64,000 nucleotides of DNA from JAWKIJ01 sp041394325 (lineage in GTDB: Bacteria > Actinomycetota > Acidimicrobiia > Acidimicrobiales > Microtrichaceae), in contig JAWKIJ010000001.1 of the NCBI GenBank assembly GCA_041394325.1, positions 1,984,001-2,048,000 on the forward strand, in the 5' to 3' direction. A program made the translations under genes and the position numbers. This document shows positions 8,471 through 17,589 of the stretch, piece after piece; position 1 is the stretch's first letter, and the number at the start of each line of letters is the position of its first letter. A model generated the notes under the pieces. It made no database searches. It was not told where the DNA came from and worked only from the letters and a program-made list of their open reading frames with translations.

Positions 8471-9163
8471 ATGGGTCGACGTCGCCCGCCCGGAAGCGCC
8501 ATCGAGCGCTCGTATCGGGGACGCGGGGTGCGATGGATCGTCGGCGTGGACGAGGTGGGCCGCGGGGCATGGGCGGGGCCGCTCACGATCGGGGTCGCGG
8601 CGATTCCACTCGACCGACGTGTCAACGGCATCCGTGATTCCAAGCTGCTCCGCGAGGCGACCCGCGAGCGGCTCTTCGATCGCATCGTCGGCTGGTGCGA
8701 GGCCTGGTCGATCGGTCATGCCTCCCCGGCCGAATGCGATGCCCTCGGGATGTCCGAAGCCCAACGGCTCGCCACCCGGCGGGCCTTCGATGCCCTCCCG
8801 TTCGTACCCGAAGTGGCGCTCACCGACGGGAGGTGGGACTTCGTCGCCGGTGGGCCCACGGGCGCGACCGCCACGCACCTCCTGGTGGGGGGGGACGCGA
8901 CCTGTCTGTCCATCGCCACCGCGTCGATTCTCGCCAAGGTCACCCGGGACCGGATCATGCGGCGGTATGCCGATGAGTTTCCCGCCCATTCGTTCGACAC
9001 GAACAAGGGCTATCCGTGTCCACGGCACCGGATGGCGCTCGACGGTTACGGTCCGACGTCCATCCATCGTCGTAGTTGGGTGTTCATGGACTCGCTGATC
9101 TGGCCCGGGCTCCGTCGTCCGGCGGTCGGGAGCGCCACGTCGGCGGGTCGCCAGGGGTGCTGA
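8471..9163 (+). CDS. rnhB: Ribonuclease HII
   Basis: RNase HII cleaves RNA in RNA/DNA hybrids and excises single misincorporated ribonucleotides. Seen: the defining first-strand motif IVGVDEVGRGAWAGPLTIGV with catalytic Asp27 and Glu28, DSKLL about residues 57-61, the ALTDG strand, SIATASILAKVTRDR, and the C-terminal DTNKGYPCPRHRMALDGYGP with the family's YGxPxH-like segment. At 230 residues it is normal length. The ATG at 8471 follows a TAGGGT hexamer by eight bases, favouring a leaderless start over longer in-frame alternatives upstream. Confidence 0.93.
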   Translation: MGRRRPPGSAIERSYRGRGVRWIVGVDEVGRGAWAGPLTIGVAAIPLDRRVNGIRDSKLLREATRERLFDRIVGWCEAWSIGHASPAECDALGMSEAQRLATRRAFDALPFVPEVALTDGRWDFVAGGPTGATATHLLVGGDATCLSIATASILAKVTRDRIMRRYADEFPAHSFDTNKGYPCPRHRMALDGYGPTSIHRRSWVFMDSLIWPGLRRPAVGSATSAGRQGC

Positions 9164-9190
9164 GCGTGCGCCCCTCGCCGGTGGAGATCC

Positions 9191-9994
9191 ATGTCCGCCT
9201 CGGTATGCTTGCCCCAGTCCCCTAGGTGTGAAACTATCGCGAACGTGACGGATCGGAATCCCCGCCCGGCGGCACAGAAGCGACCGAAGGTCGTGGCACC
9301 GCTCGACAACGCGCACCGCGCGGTGCGGCGCCTGTTGGCCTCCGAATCGGAGCCCGACGCCGACCTCACCGACCGGCTGCCGGTGCTCGAGTTCGGCGGT
9401 GGTGTCGATCGTCCGGTCCTCGATGCGACGTCACCGATCCCCTCGCTGTACCGCGTCTTCGCGTTCGTCGACGTGTGCGGGTTCACCGGCTTCACCGATC
9501 GCTACGGCGCTCACGCCGCCACGCACAAGCTCACCCGCTTTCGGGCGATCTGTCGCGACGTCACCGTGCGCCGGGGTGTCCGGGTGGCGAAGTGGCTCGG
9601 CGACGGCGTGATGCTCGTCGGGACGAGTGCCGGCCCCGTCATCGCGACGGTGGCCGAACTCTTCTTGCGATTCGATTCCGAGGACATCGACATCCACGCC
9701 GGGATCGCGGCGGGAACGGTACTGCTCTTCGAAGGCGACGACTACATCGGTCGCCCGGTCAACCTGGCCGCGCGCCTCTGCGAGGCCGCCGCGGCCAATG
9801 AGATCCTCGCGAGCGGGCTCGACGATGCGCTCCCCCAATGGGTCGAACGTCAGGGTTCGGTCACGGTGAGGGCCGTCGGCATCGGCGACGTCCCCGGCGT
9901 GAGCCAGCTCCGCGCCACGGCCGACGCATGGCTGGAGGTTCCGACGACTCCGACGGCGGGTCTCGCGCTGGTCGACCCCGCCGGGGACGACTGA
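9191..9994 (+). CDS. Class III nucleotidyl (adenylate/guanylate) cyclase domain protein
   Basis: A single-domain class III cyclase, 267 residues, without membrane segments. Seen: FAFVDVCGFTGFTDRYG with the first metal Asp in the usual 'D-GFT' context, VAKWLGDGVMLVG (second acidic site in GDG), then IHAGIAAGTVLLFEGDDYIG and GRPVNLAARLCEAAAANEIL, the conserved dimer-interface strand. The first motif carries Val-Cys rather than the more usual Ile-X, so activity is likely but not certain. The ATG at 9191 has a GGAG four bases upstream; a GTG at 9245 begins the more conserved part and is the alternative start. No regulator domain is fused. Confidence 0.82.
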   Translation: MSASVCLPQSPRCETIANVTDRNPRPAAQKRPKVVAPLDNAHRAVRRLLASESEPDADLTDRLPVLEFGGGVDRPVLDATSPIPSLYRVFAFVDVCGFTGFTDRYGAHAATHKLTRFRAICRDVTVRRGVRVAKWLGDGVMLVGTSAGPVIATVAELFLRFDSEDIDIHAGIAAGTVLLFEGDDYIGRPVNLAARLCEAAAANEILASGLDDALPQWVERQGSVTVRAVGIGDVPGVSQLRATADAWLEVPTTPTAGLALVDPAGDD

Positions 9995-10026
9995 GGAGCA
10001 CCCGCCGCGACGGTCGGAAGCGGCTT

Positions 10027-11286
10027 TCAGCCGAGTTCGACGGAATGGATCGCCGTGGACGTAATCGCCGCGAGGTGGTGGCCGAGCATGCCGGCCGCTG
10101 CCGAGATGCCTTCGGCGTGGGCTCGGTCGGCGGCGAGGTAGTCCGCCGGGAACAGGTCGGCGGAGACGCGACCGTCGAGGTCGACGAAACACCGGACCGG
10201 GCGTGACAGCGCGTCGGCCACGGTGGGCGCGAGGGGGACCCGGGCGATCGCCATCGACGCGTTGGAGCCGTCGGGGGTGCGGAGCCGGAAGCTGTGGTAC
10301 TCCTCGCCGCTCTCCTGATAGGTGATCTCGAAGCCCATCGCCGCGATCGCCATCTCGGTGAGGCCGAGCAGGTCGCGGTCGAGTTGCGCCACGCGGGCAC
10401 GCTCGTCGACGAAGGCGGCCGCGCGATCGACCAGCGATCGGTAGGTGGTGTCGAGCGCGGCGGCATCGCCGAGGCGAAGCCCGTGAGCCGTCTCCGAAAG
10501 GTCGATCGGGCCGGCGACGACGTCCTCAGCCGGTGGGGCGATCCCGGTGGTGGGGACGACGGTGGCGCCTTCGGGGAGGGAGTACTCGGTAGAGGTGGGG
10601 CCGATCGCTTCGACGGGCAGCGCGACCGGCGGCTCGTCGAAGGGCTGAGCGGTGATGGGCTGAGCGGTGATGGGCTGCGCGGCCTGCACGACCGGCGCTT
10701 CGATCTCGACGAAGGGAGTCGACTCGACGGACGCGGTCTCGACGGTGTTCACGTCGTCGCGCGGGTCGTTGCCCTCGAACGGGTCGACCAGGTGCACGCG
10801 GTAGGCGACGCCGTCGCCACCGCCGACGTCGAAGGTCTCCTGGGCCGAGGCTTCCGGTGCGGACGCCACCGGGTCGATGCCGGGCTCGTCGTCGCGTGAC
10901 GGCGGGACCGATCGGCCGAACAGGGACGGTGCGGTTCCCGTCGCGGCCTGCTCGACGACGGGCATCGGTCCGGTCCACGGCTCCTCGGCCGGATCGGGGG
11001 CGAGGAGTGACGGCGAGAGGTCGCGTGCGAACAGAGAGGGGACCTCGGGAGCGGCGGCCACCGCGGTCACCGTCGGGCGGGTCGCCATCGCCGCGGCGGT
11101 GAGCTCGGGATAGGAGGAGAAGAGCGCCCAGTCGTCCACGCCCTGCCACCACACCGGAGTGTCGTCGGGCAACGTCCCCGCTCCCACCTGGGTGACGACC
11201 CATGCGAGCGGATCGGGACCGTGCCGTTCGCCGACGGAGTCGATCCAGAACACGGCGGCCACGTCGGGCGCGGGAAGGGCGAGCAT
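10027..11286 (-). CDS. GYF_2-domain protein with long disordered linker
   Basis: A 419-residue protein of unknown function. The N terminus (about residues 12-60) is a GYF_2/DUF4339 domain: VFWIDSVGERHGPDPLAWVV, then DDTPVWWQGVDDWALF, a fold thought to mediate protein binding. The middle (about 70-275) is Pro/Ala/Glu-rich and includes three tandem ITAQP units; it is probably disordered. The C-terminal 140 residues form a folded module (ALDTTYRSLVDRAAAFVDER, EITYQESGEEYHSFRLRTPD, RVSADLFPADYLAADRAHAE) that I cannot assign. The ATG at 11286 has GGGAGG eight bases upstream. It is divergent from the metallopeptidase gene. Confidence 0.72.
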   Translation of the reverse strand: MLALPAPDVAAVFWIDSVGERHGPDPLAWVVTQVGAGTLPDDTPVWWQGVDDWALFSSYPELTAAAMATRPTVTAVAAAPEVPSLFARDLSPSLLAPDPAEEPWTGPMPVVEQAATGTAPSLFGRSVPPSRDDEPGIDPVASAPEASAQETFDVGGGDGVAYRVHLVDPFEGNDPRDDVNTVETASVESTPFVEIEAPVVQAAQPITAQPITAQPFDEPPVALPVEAIGPTSTEYSLPEGATVVPTTGIAPPAEDVVAGPIDLSETAHGLRLGDAAALDTTYRSLVDRAAAFVDERARVAQLDRDLLGLTEMAIAAMGFEITYQESGEEYHSFRLRTPDGSNASMAIARVPLAPTVADALSRPVRCFVDLDGRVSADLFPADYLAADRAHAEGISAAAGMLGHHLAAITSTAIHSVELG

Positions 11287-11474
11287 CGGTCAAGCCTCCC
11301 ACAGCGGTCGGGTGCGGGGCAACGATCCGGGTCGCGGTACTGCCGTCATGGGTGTCGTCGCGGTACACGTCGCTCCCATCGGAGCGTGCGGGTCGCCTAC
11401 GGTGCCGACTCGTCCCTCGTGGGCGTGGAGTTCGTCCACCTACGAGGATCGCCACGACGACGAGGAGGTCGCGC

Positions 11475-12443
11475 ATGGAGTGGGATGCCAGCGAAGGTCG
11501 CTCCGACGACGTCATCGACCGGCGTGGTGCGGGGGGCGGTGGTGGAGGCCTGGGCGGTCTGGGGGGAGGTTTTCCGATCCCGATGGGTCGCCGCGGTGGC
11601 GGGGTCCTCGGGATCGTCGTGGCTCTGCTGGCGGCGTTCGTCCTGCCGGGACTCCTCGGTGGGAGTGGGGTGGAGATCACCAACGACGGGATGAACCAAC
11701 TCCCGGGTGTGAGCTCGGGTCCTGCCGTCGGCGCCGGAGACCCGGCCGACGCGTCGATCCCCGCGGATCGGGACCCCGATCCCCGCCGCACCGAGTTCGC
11801 CAACGTCGTCATCACCGACACGAACAACATGTGGGAGGACGTCTTCGCCGCTTCGGGTCGTCGGTATGCCCGGACGAAGATGGTGCTCTACAGCGGTGGG
11901 GTGCAGTCGGGTTGTGGGGCGGCCTCTTCGGCGATGGGCCCGTTCTACTGCCCGGCCGACAAGCTGGTGTACATCGACCTGTCGTTCTTCGAGGAGTTGG
12001 CCGACCGGTTCGGTGCGGCCGGCGACTTCGCACAGGCGTACGTGATCGCGCACGAGGTCGGCCACCACGTCCAGGACGAGATGGGGGTCACGGCGCAGGT
12101 ACGGCGCCTGGAGCAGGATGATCCTTCGCGGGGGAGCGGACCCGACGGGCTGTCGGTGCGCACCGAGCTCCAGGCCGACTGCCTGGCCGGGGTCTGGGCC
12201 CATTCGCGCTACGAGCGTGGACAGAGCGATCCGACCAAGCGTCTGGACGACGGCGACATCGACGAGGCGCTCCAGGCGGCGTCGGGGGTGGGCGACGATT
12301 CCATCCAGAGGTCGATGACCGGTTCGGTCCGCCCCGAGTCGTTCACCCACGGCACCTCCGCACAACGCAAGCGCTGGTTCGGCATCGGCTACGACAAGGG
12401 CGATGCCGGCGCCTGCGACACCTTCAACGCCGGGTCGCTGTAG
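11475..12443 (+). CDS. Neutral zinc metallopeptidase (YpfJ-type), membrane-anchored
   Basis: A 322-residue member of the putative neutral zinc metallopeptidase family (YpfJ). Seen: a Gly-rich cytoplasmic N terminus, one hydrophobic segment GVLGIVVALLAAFVLPGLLG (about residues 43-62), then the extracytoplasmic domain with GCGAASSAMGPFYCPADKLV, the HExxH motif in VIAHEVGHHVQDEMG (His193, Glu194, His197) and TELQADCLAGVW carrying the likely third ligand Glu. The substrate is unknown. The ATG at 11475 follows GAGGAGGTCGC, a clear ribosome-binding site. TACGGT around 11398 may be its -10. The next gene is 31 bases downstream with its own promoter. Confidence 0.87.
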   Translation: MEWDASEGRSDDVIDRRGAGGGGGGLGGLGGGFPIPMGRRGGGVLGIVVALLAAFVLPGLLGGSGVEITNDGMNQLPGVSSGPAVGAGDPADASIPADRDPDPRRTEFANVVITDTNNMWEDVFAASGRRYARTKMVLYSGGVQSGCGAASSAMGPFYCPADKLVYIDLSFFEELADRFGAAGDFAQAYVIAHEVGHHVQDEMGVTAQVRRLEQDDPSRGSGPDGLSVRTELQADCLAGVWAHSRYERGQSDPTKRLDDGDIDEALQAASGVGDDSIQRSMTGSVRPESFTHGTSAQRKRWFGIGYDKGDAGACDTFNAGSL

Positions 12444-12459
12444 CGGGGCGGGTGGGCTC

Positions 12460-12465
12460 TACACT
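12460..12465 (+). promoter_or_regulatory. Leaderless -10 element (TACACT)
   Basis: TACACT ends nine bases before the ATG at 12475. Confidence 0.45.
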
Positions 12466-12474
12466 GGGCCCGCT

Positions 12475-12804
12475 ATGGGACAACCTGTGACGTCGATCGA
12501 AACGGTGTCGAAGGCGACCGGAGTGGTCCGCTACGACCTCAACCGGATACTGACGGGGACCGGCCACGAGCGGTACTTGCCGGGTACCCCGATCATCGGC
12601 GATCGTCCACCCGACGTGCTGGCCCGGCGCTTGTTCGAGCGTGGCGGCATCGACTCGATCCACGTCAACGGCTCGGTGGTCACGATCGACCCGGCCAAGG
12701 GGTCCTCCACCGACGGGATCAAGGAGATCATCGAGGATCTCTACACCTACTACCGCCCCGGGGTGGAGGTACCCGCATTCCCGGTGGAGGACGAGTCCTC
12801 CTGA
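12475..12804 (+). CDS. Small protein with Nfu/NifU-N-like region (109 aa)
   Basis: A 109-residue acidic protein. Residues about 45-85 (DRPPDVLARRLFERGGIDSI, then HVNGSVVTIDPAKGS and GIKEIIEDLYTYYRPG) recall the N-terminal Nfu/NifU scaffold domain, in which 'SPLAxxLFxIxGVxSVFxxxxFITVTK' precedes a helix; no Cys ligands are present, as is normal for that domain. The assignment is a pattern match by eye. The start is the ATG at 12475, nine bases after TACACT. It sits between the zinc peptidase and the SOS-regulated imuA gene and has no obvious partner. Confidence 0.6.
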   Translation: MGQPVTSIETVSKATGVVRYDLNRILTGTGHERYLPGTPIIGDRPPDVLARRLFERGGIDSIHVNGSVVTIDPAKGSSTDGIKEIIEDLYTYYRPGVEVPAFPVEDESS

Positions 12805-12907
12805 GCCCGTGGCGCACGCCCCGGGGGGCGGCACGCTTCGATCACACGAGGTGAGCATGGCGGCGCTTCGTTCGCGGGTGCGGGGGAGAGTCCGCACTTG
12901 CGAGTAC

Positions 12908-12921
12908 CGAACACATGTTCG
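12908..12921. promoter_or_regulatory. LexA (SOS) box upstream of imuA
   Basis: CGAACACATGTTCG is a perfect CGAAC-N4-GTTCG palindrome, matching the actinobacterial LexA consensus. It abuts the presumed -10 of imuA and includes an ATG at 12915, which argues against that codon as the start. Confidence 0.85.
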
Positions 12922-12926
12922 ATACT
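12921..12926 (+). promoter_or_regulatory. Presumed -10 (GATACT) of imuA
   Basis: GATACT lies directly after the LexA box and six bases before the ATG at 12933. The same box/-10/start order recurs at dnaE2. Confidence 0.45.
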
Positions 12927-12932
12927 CCCAGG

Positions 12933-13685
12933 ATGTCGGACGTCGGCCTGTCGCGAGAGCCCCTTCCCCCCGGCCTGGTGCAACGCATCGCTCCCACGGT
13001 GCTCGCCGTCGAACGGGTGCTGCCCGTCCCCGAACCTCTACGTGAACTGTTCCCAGCGGGTGGTCTGGTCCGTGGATCGCGCGTGGCGTTGCATGGCGGG
13101 GGCGCCACCTCCTTGACGATGGTCATGCTGGCGGAGGCTTCCCGAGAGGGGTCGTGGATCTCGGTCGTCGGGTCCGACGCATGGGGCTGGGGCGCCGCCG
13201 CCTGGGCGGGATGGGCCCTGGGGCGTAGCATCTCGGTGGCGTCACCTCCGCCGGGGCGATGGGCCGGAGCCGTCGCGGCACTGCTGGACGCGGTCGACGT
13301 GGTGGTGTTGGCCGACAGGGTTGCCGTCGGAGCGGCCGAGGCCCGTCGACTGAGCGCCCGGGCCCGTGAACGGGGTGTGGTACTGGTCGAAACCATTCCT
13401 CCACGACCCGATCGGGTAGCGCCCCTTCCGTCACGATGGCCCGACGGTCCCGATCTGACGGTGGAGGTCGAAGGTGTCCGTTGGGAGGGGATCGGCCATG
13501 GGCGCGCGGCGCCGACCACCCGCCGCCTTCGCGTGACCGCCGTCGGGCGCCGTGGTGCCGCGCGACCCCGGCGCCTCGTCCTCGAGTTGGACCGCGGTGC
13601 CCGTCCGCTGAAGGTCGACGTCGCGGCCGATCACCGTCCCCTCATCGGGGGTGTTCGCCACCTCCGCTCCGTGGGATCACGGTGA
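12933..13685 (+). CDS. imuA: ImuA-like mutasome protein
   Basis: ImuA (actinobacterial ImuA'), a degenerate RecA-like accessory of the ImuB-DnaE2 translesion mutasome. Seen in 250 residues: VERVLPVPEPLRELFPAGGL then RGSRVALHGGGATSLTMVML, the remnant of a Walker-A position without a canonical GxxxxGK[ST], followed by SREGSWISVVGSDAWGWGAA and a DAVDVVVLADRVAVG strand. In mycobacteria this protein binds ImuB and is induced by DNA damage. The start is ATG 12933 rather than 12915 because the latter lies inside the LexA box. Its TGA overlaps the imuB GTG (GTGA, 13682-13685). Confidence 0.85.
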   Translation: MSDVGLSREPLPPGLVQRIAPTVLAVERVLPVPEPLRELFPAGGLVRGSRVALHGGGATSLTMVMLAEASREGSWISVVGSDAWGWGAAAWAGWALGRSISVASPPPGRWAGAVAALLDAVDVVVLADRVAVGAAEARRLSARARERGVVLVETIPPRPDRVAPLPSRWPDGPDLTVEVEGVRWEGIGHGRAAPTTRRLRVTAVGRRGAARPRRLVLELDRGARPLKVDVAADHRPLIGGVRHLRSVGSR

Positions 13686-15315
13686 CTCATCTCGGCACGA
13701 ACGAGGAGGCCCACGGGGTCCGCACCGTCGTCCTGTGGTGCGCCGACTGGCCTGTAGCGGTGTTGGCCGACGATTCCACACAACCGTCGGTGGTGTTGTC
13801 GTCGGGTCGGGTCGTCTCGCTCGACGCCTCGGCCCGTGACATGGGTGTCGAAGTGGGGATGGGTCGCCGAGAGGCACAACGGCACTGCCCCCACGCTCGT
13901 GTGCTCGACCGCGATGTCGACCGTGAGGCCCGGGCGTTCGAGGTCGTGGTGGGGGCGCTCGATTCGGTGGTCGCCCGACTCGAAGTGCTCGTCCCGGGGT
14001 GTTGTCGCTTTCCCGCCCGTTCCGCGGAGCGGTACTTCGGCGGTGAAGAGGCGTTGTGCGACGCGGTACGCGACGTCGCGATGGGGGCCGTACCGGCGGG
14101 ATGCGCCGTGGGGGTCGGGGTCGCCGACGGCGGATTTGCGGCGGGCCTGTTGGCGCGTCGTTCGGCGGAGCGTGCGGCGACGTCGGGCAGGGGTGGTGCG
14201 TGCGGTGCGGTGGCGCGGGGTGCGAGCGAGCGGTTCCTCGCAGGCCTTCCCGTCGCTTCGCTCTCGGGTTCGCCGGAGAGGGACGATCTGGTCGGGGTGC
14301 TGGAGCGTCTGGGTGTTCGTACCCTCGGCGCGTTCGCCGCGCTCGACGCCGCGGCGGTGGCCGCGCGGTTCTCGGTCGAGGGTGCGACTGCGCATCGTCT
14401 TGCACGGGGGCTCGATCCGGCACCCATGTCCCTGGGGGATCCACCGGAGGACTTCGAGGTCTCCCATGAACCGGACGAGCCGCTGGAACGGGTCGACCGG
14501 GCGTCCTTCGTCGCCAAGTCGCTGGCCGATGAGTTGCATCGCCGTCTGGCCGAGCGCGGTCTGGCGACCCCCGTCATCGTCATCGAGGCCACCACCGTCG
14601 AGGGTGTGGTCCTGCAACGGGCATGGCGGCATGAGGGGCTGTTGAGCTCGGGGGCGGTGGCCCAGCGTGTCCGTTGGCAACTCGACGGATGGCTCACGGG
14701 GGGGACCGGGTGTCCGGGACGGCCCGGTCCGTTGGCGCGCCTGTCGGTTCGGCCCTCGAACTGGTGGCCGATACGGGACGGCAACTGGGCTTTTGGGGCG
14801 GTTCGGACGAGATCTCGATACGGGCCCGACGCGGCCTCGCCAAGGTGCAGGGTGTGGTGGGTGCCGAGGCGGTGAGGGTGGCGGAGTATCGCGGCGGCAG
14901 GAGCCCGGCGGAGCGGTATCGCCTGGTTCCACTCGACACGGTGGCCGTCGGACCCGATGACGTGTTTCGGCCCCGACTCGCCGGTGACGCCCCCTGGCCG
15001 GGGAGCCTGCACGATCCGCCTCCCGCCCTGGTGTGGCCGGACCCTCCGGAGGCGGAGTTGCTGGACCGCAACGGTTCCCTGGTCCGGATCGACCGCAGGG
15101 GTACCTGCTCGGGCGAGCCCGCGACGGTGTCGATCGCCTCGGGGGCCCCGCTGGAGGTGGTGGGGTGGTCGGGGCCGTGGTTGGTCGACGAGCGTTGGTG
15201 GGACGCGGTGGCGCACCGACGTCGTGCGCGCCTACAGGTCCATACCTCCGACGGTGCGTTGCACCTGCTGACGCTCGAAGCGCAACGCTGGTGGCTCGAG
15301 GCCACCTACGACTGA
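13682..15315 (+). CDS. imuB: ImuB, Y-family-like polymerase scaffold, frame-broken once
   Basis: ImuB is a catalytically inactive Y-family relative that tethers DnaE2 to the beta clamp during translesion synthesis. Seen: VRTVVLWCADWPVAVLADDS, where active Y-polymerases have the first catalytic acidic cluster and ImuB does not; GRVVSLDASARDMGVEVGMG; the helix-hairpin region GVRTLGAFAALDAAAVAARF; and FVAKSLADELHRRLAERGLA of the little-finger region. The frame changes near 14757: one added G gives SVRPSELVADTGRQLGFWGG, which continues to LTLEAQRWWLEATYD at 15315. The GTG start overlaps the imuA stop, so the two are co-translated under the LexA box. Confidence 0.88.
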
Positions 15316-15339
15316 GCACCGTCCCGGTCCGCTTCCCGA

Positions 15340-15345
15340 CAGAAT
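15340..15345 (+). promoter_or_regulatory. Possible leaderless -10 (CAGAAT) of the response regulator
   Basis: CAGAAT ends six bases before the GTG at 15352, the same geometry as stronger examples elsewhere in the window. Confidence 0.35.
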
Positions 15346-15351
15346 GGACCG

Positions 15352-16038
15352 GTGCATGTCCTGGTGATCGAAGACGAGGTGGCGTTGGCCGATGCGGTCG
15401 CCCGTGGTCTCGAGGCCGACGGCTTCGAGGTGACGGTGGTTCACGACGGTCGTGAGGGCTACGAGCAGGCACGGACCAAGCGGTTCGACCTGATCGTGCT
15501 GGACATCATGTTGCCGGGAATGAACGGCTATCGGGTCTGCCGTGCGTTGCGCGACGAGGAGGTGTGGACGCCCATCCTCATGCTCACCGCCAAGGACGGC
15601 GAGTACGACGAGGCCGAGGCGCTCGACACCGGTGCCGACGACTTCCTGTCCAAACCGTTCTCGTTCGTGGTGTTGACCGCCCGGCTCAAGGCGCTTGCCC
15701 GTCGGCGCAGCGACGCGAACCTTCAACCGCTGGAGTTGGGCGATCTCGTCCTCGAACCGGTGTCGCGAACCGTTCGCCGTGGCGACACCACCATTCCGCT
15801 GTCGCCACGGGAATTCTCGCTCCTGGAGGTCCTGCTGCGCGGTGCGGGCACGGTGATACCCAAGGGCGACCTGTTGGACCGGGTGTGGGGGGAGGGCTTC
15901 GAGGGGGATCCCAACGTCGCGGAGGTCTACGTCGGCTACCTCCGTCGAAAGATCGACCGCCCCTTCGGTCGCAGTGACCTCCAGACCGTCCGCGGCGAGG
16001 GGTATCGCATTGTCGATTCCTCCACCATCGGTTCCTGA
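15352..16038 (+). CDS. OmpR/PhoB-family response regulator
   Basis: A 228-residue two-component response regulator. Receiver domain (1-115): VIEDEVALADAV with the acidic pair, phospho-acceptor Asp51 in DLIVLDIMLPGMNGY, MLTAKDGEYDEAEALDTGAD and the conserved Lys in DDFLSKPFSF. The C-terminal winged helix (about 125-225) includes LSPREFSLLEVLLRGAGTVI and NVAEVYVGYLRRKIDRPFG, which binds DNA. The GTG at 15352 is the only start close to the first strand. The downstream histidine kinase overlaps its 3' end, so the pair is a cognate system; the signal is unknown. It starts 37 bases after imuB, so SOS read-through is conceivable. Confidence 0.93.
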   Translation: MHVLVIEDEVALADAVARGLEADGFEVTVVHDGREGYEQARTKRFDLIVLDIMLPGMNGYRVCRALRDEEVWTPILMLTAKDGEYDEAEALDTGADDFLSKPFSFVVLTARLKALARRRSDANLQPLELGDLVLEPVSRTVRRGDTTIPLSPREFSLLEVLLRGAGTVIPKGDLLDRVWGEGFEGDPNVAEVYVGYLRRKIDRPFGRSDLQTVRGEGYRIVDSSTIGS

Positions 16039-17539
16039 GCCGGTGCCCCCCGGCGGTTCCGAGTCGATGGAAGGTTCCGATCCCCCGAGGACACCGGCCC
16101 CTCCGGTGGACCGGATCGTCAATCGCGGACCTCTGGGTTCGGCGCGGGTGCGGCTGACGCTGATGGTGACGGTCCTGTTCGGCCTCGCCTTCGGCGCGGT
16201 GACCTATCTGATGGTCTCCCGGATCGAGGCAGCGCTGGTCGCGGACATCCAGAATCGCAACGAGGGGATCGCCCAGTCCATCATCGACCTCGTCGCGGCA
16301 GGGCGAATCCATCGCGGCGACGACATCACGGTGACCGAAGGGCTGCTCTTCCAGTTGGAGGGTCTCCAACAGGCCGGCACCGTGGAGGCGAGCATCGACT
16401 GGCCGGATGGCTTTCACCAGCAGCTCTCCACTGCGTTCAGGAGGGACCGGGTCGTCGCTTCCAACGACTTCGTCAGCCGGTTCCGGGTTCAGGAGATCAA
16501 CGGGAACCCCTTGGCCGGGCCGCTGGTCGTCACGGTGAAGAGCCCGCGCGAGGCGGCACTCGTCATGATGGGGAGGGTCCGAGGACCCCTCGTCGTCGGT
16601 ACCGCCGCCACGGTGCTCGCGGCGGGGGTGGGCGCATGGCTTCTGGTCGGGCGCGCCCTCAAGCCGGTGTCCGACATCACCCGACAGGCCCGGGAGATCT
16701 CCCTCACGACCCTCGACCGGCGAGTCCCCGAACCGTCGACCGACGACGAGATCGGCCAGTTGGCGCGAACGGTGAACGCGATGCTCGACCGTCTCCAGGC
16801 GGCGTCGGAGCGCCAGACCAGGTTCGTGTCCGACGCCAGCCACGAGTTCCGGTCGCCGGTCTCGTCGATCCGGGTCCAGTTGGAGACGGCTCTACTCCAT
16901 CCCGAGGCGGCCGACTGGCCGCGCGTCGCGCACGCGGTGCTGACCGAGTACCAACGGCTGGCGAACCTCGTCGACAACCTCCTGGCACTCGCGCGCTTGG
17001 AGGAGGGTCAGGCGCGGGTGCTGTCCGAGGTCGATCTCGACGAGTTGGTGTACGTGCAACTCCAGCGGCCGCGTCGGGTCGCTCTCGACCGCTCCGGGGT
17101 GGTGGCGGGCAGGGTGATGGGTTCGGCCGACGAGCTCACGAGCGTGGTTCGGAACCTGTTGGACAACGCGGAACGCCACGCGGCGACGAAGATGGCCGCG
17201 AAGCTTGTCACTCGCGGACCGTGGGTGCGGTTTTCGGTCGCCGACGACGGACCGGGAATCCCGGTCGACCTCCGGCTCCGGATCTTCGAGCGTTTCAGCC
17301 GCCTGCAGGAGGCGCGCAACCGCGATGCCGGTGGGTCCGGCCTGGGACTCGCGTTGACCAAGCGGATCGTCGAGAGCCACGGTGGGCGGATCTGGGTGCA
17401 GGACTCACCGCTCGGGGGTGCCGAGTTCGTCGTAGAACTCCCCTCCGCCGAACCCGAATCCGAGCCCGAGGACGTGCCGACGGCACCTGTCGCCGATCCG
17501 AACGACGAGAGCACACCCCCGGTGTCGTCGCCCTTCTGA
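16010..17539 (+). CDS. Sensor histidine kinase
   Basis: Partner kinase of the preceding regulator, about 509 residues. Seen: transmembrane segment one (RLTLMVTVLFGLAFGAVTYL), an extracytoplasmic sensor of about 110 residues, transmembrane segment two (GPLVVGTAATVLAAGVGAWL), a HAMP region (ALKPVSDITRQAREIS), the H-box SDASHEFRSPVSSIRVQLET with His278, and the ATPase motifs VRNLLDNAERHA (N), VADDGPGIP (G1) and GSGLGLALTKRIVESHGG (G2). The acidic C-terminal tail is low-complexity. The start is uncertain: TTG 16010 has GAGGGG upstream and overlaps the regulator; ATG 16067 is the alternative. It is convergent with the DUF2510 gene. Confidence 0.9.
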   Translation: MSIPPPSVPEPVPPGGSESMEGSDPPRTPAPPVDRIVNRGPLGSARVRLTLMVTVLFGLAFGAVTYLMVSRIEAALVADIQNRNEGIAQSIIDLVAAGRIHRGDDITVTEGLLFQLEGLQQAGTVEASIDWPDGFHQQLSTAFRRDRVVASNDFVSRFRVQEINGNPLAGPLVVTVKSPREAALVMMGRVRGPLVVGTAATVLAAGVGAWLLVGRALKPVSDITRQAREISLTTLDRRVPEPSTDDEIGQLARTVNAMLDRLQAASERQTRFVSDASHEFRSPVSSIRVQLETALLHPEAADWPRVAHAVLTEYQRLANLVDNLLALARLEEGQARVLSEVDLDELVYVQLQRPRRVALDRSGVVAGRVMGSADELTSVVRNLLDNAERHAATKMAAKLVTRGPWVRFSVADDGPGIPVDLRLRIFERFSRLQEARNRDAGGSGLGLALTKRIVESHGGRIWVQDSPLGGAEFVVELPSAEPESEPEDVPTAPVADPNDESTPPVSSPF

Positions 17540-17561
17540 ACGGGCCGGTCGGCGGCGTCTG

Positions 17562-17581
17562 GGGGCCTCGAGCGCGGCCCC
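17562..17581. terminator. Hairpin between convergent genes
   Basis: GGGGCC (17562-17567) and GGCCCC (17576-17581) form a six-pair stem with an eight-base loop, between the convergent kinase and DUF2510 genes. No T-run follows. Confidence 0.4.
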
Positions 17582-17589
17582 GGTTCGAC

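Noticed and set aside
10639..10683. Three tandem ITAQP repeats in the GYF-domain protein
   Set aside because: A short low-complexity repeat inside a disordered linker; not a distinct element.
12817..12830. CGCCCC/GGGGCG symmetry after the 109-aa gene
   Set aside because: The loop would be only two bases, so the stem cannot close; left out as a terminator.
13631..15472. Long minus-strand frames opposite imuB
   Set aside because: Pro/Arg/Thr-rich low-complexity translation opposite clear ImuB sequence; no family signature.
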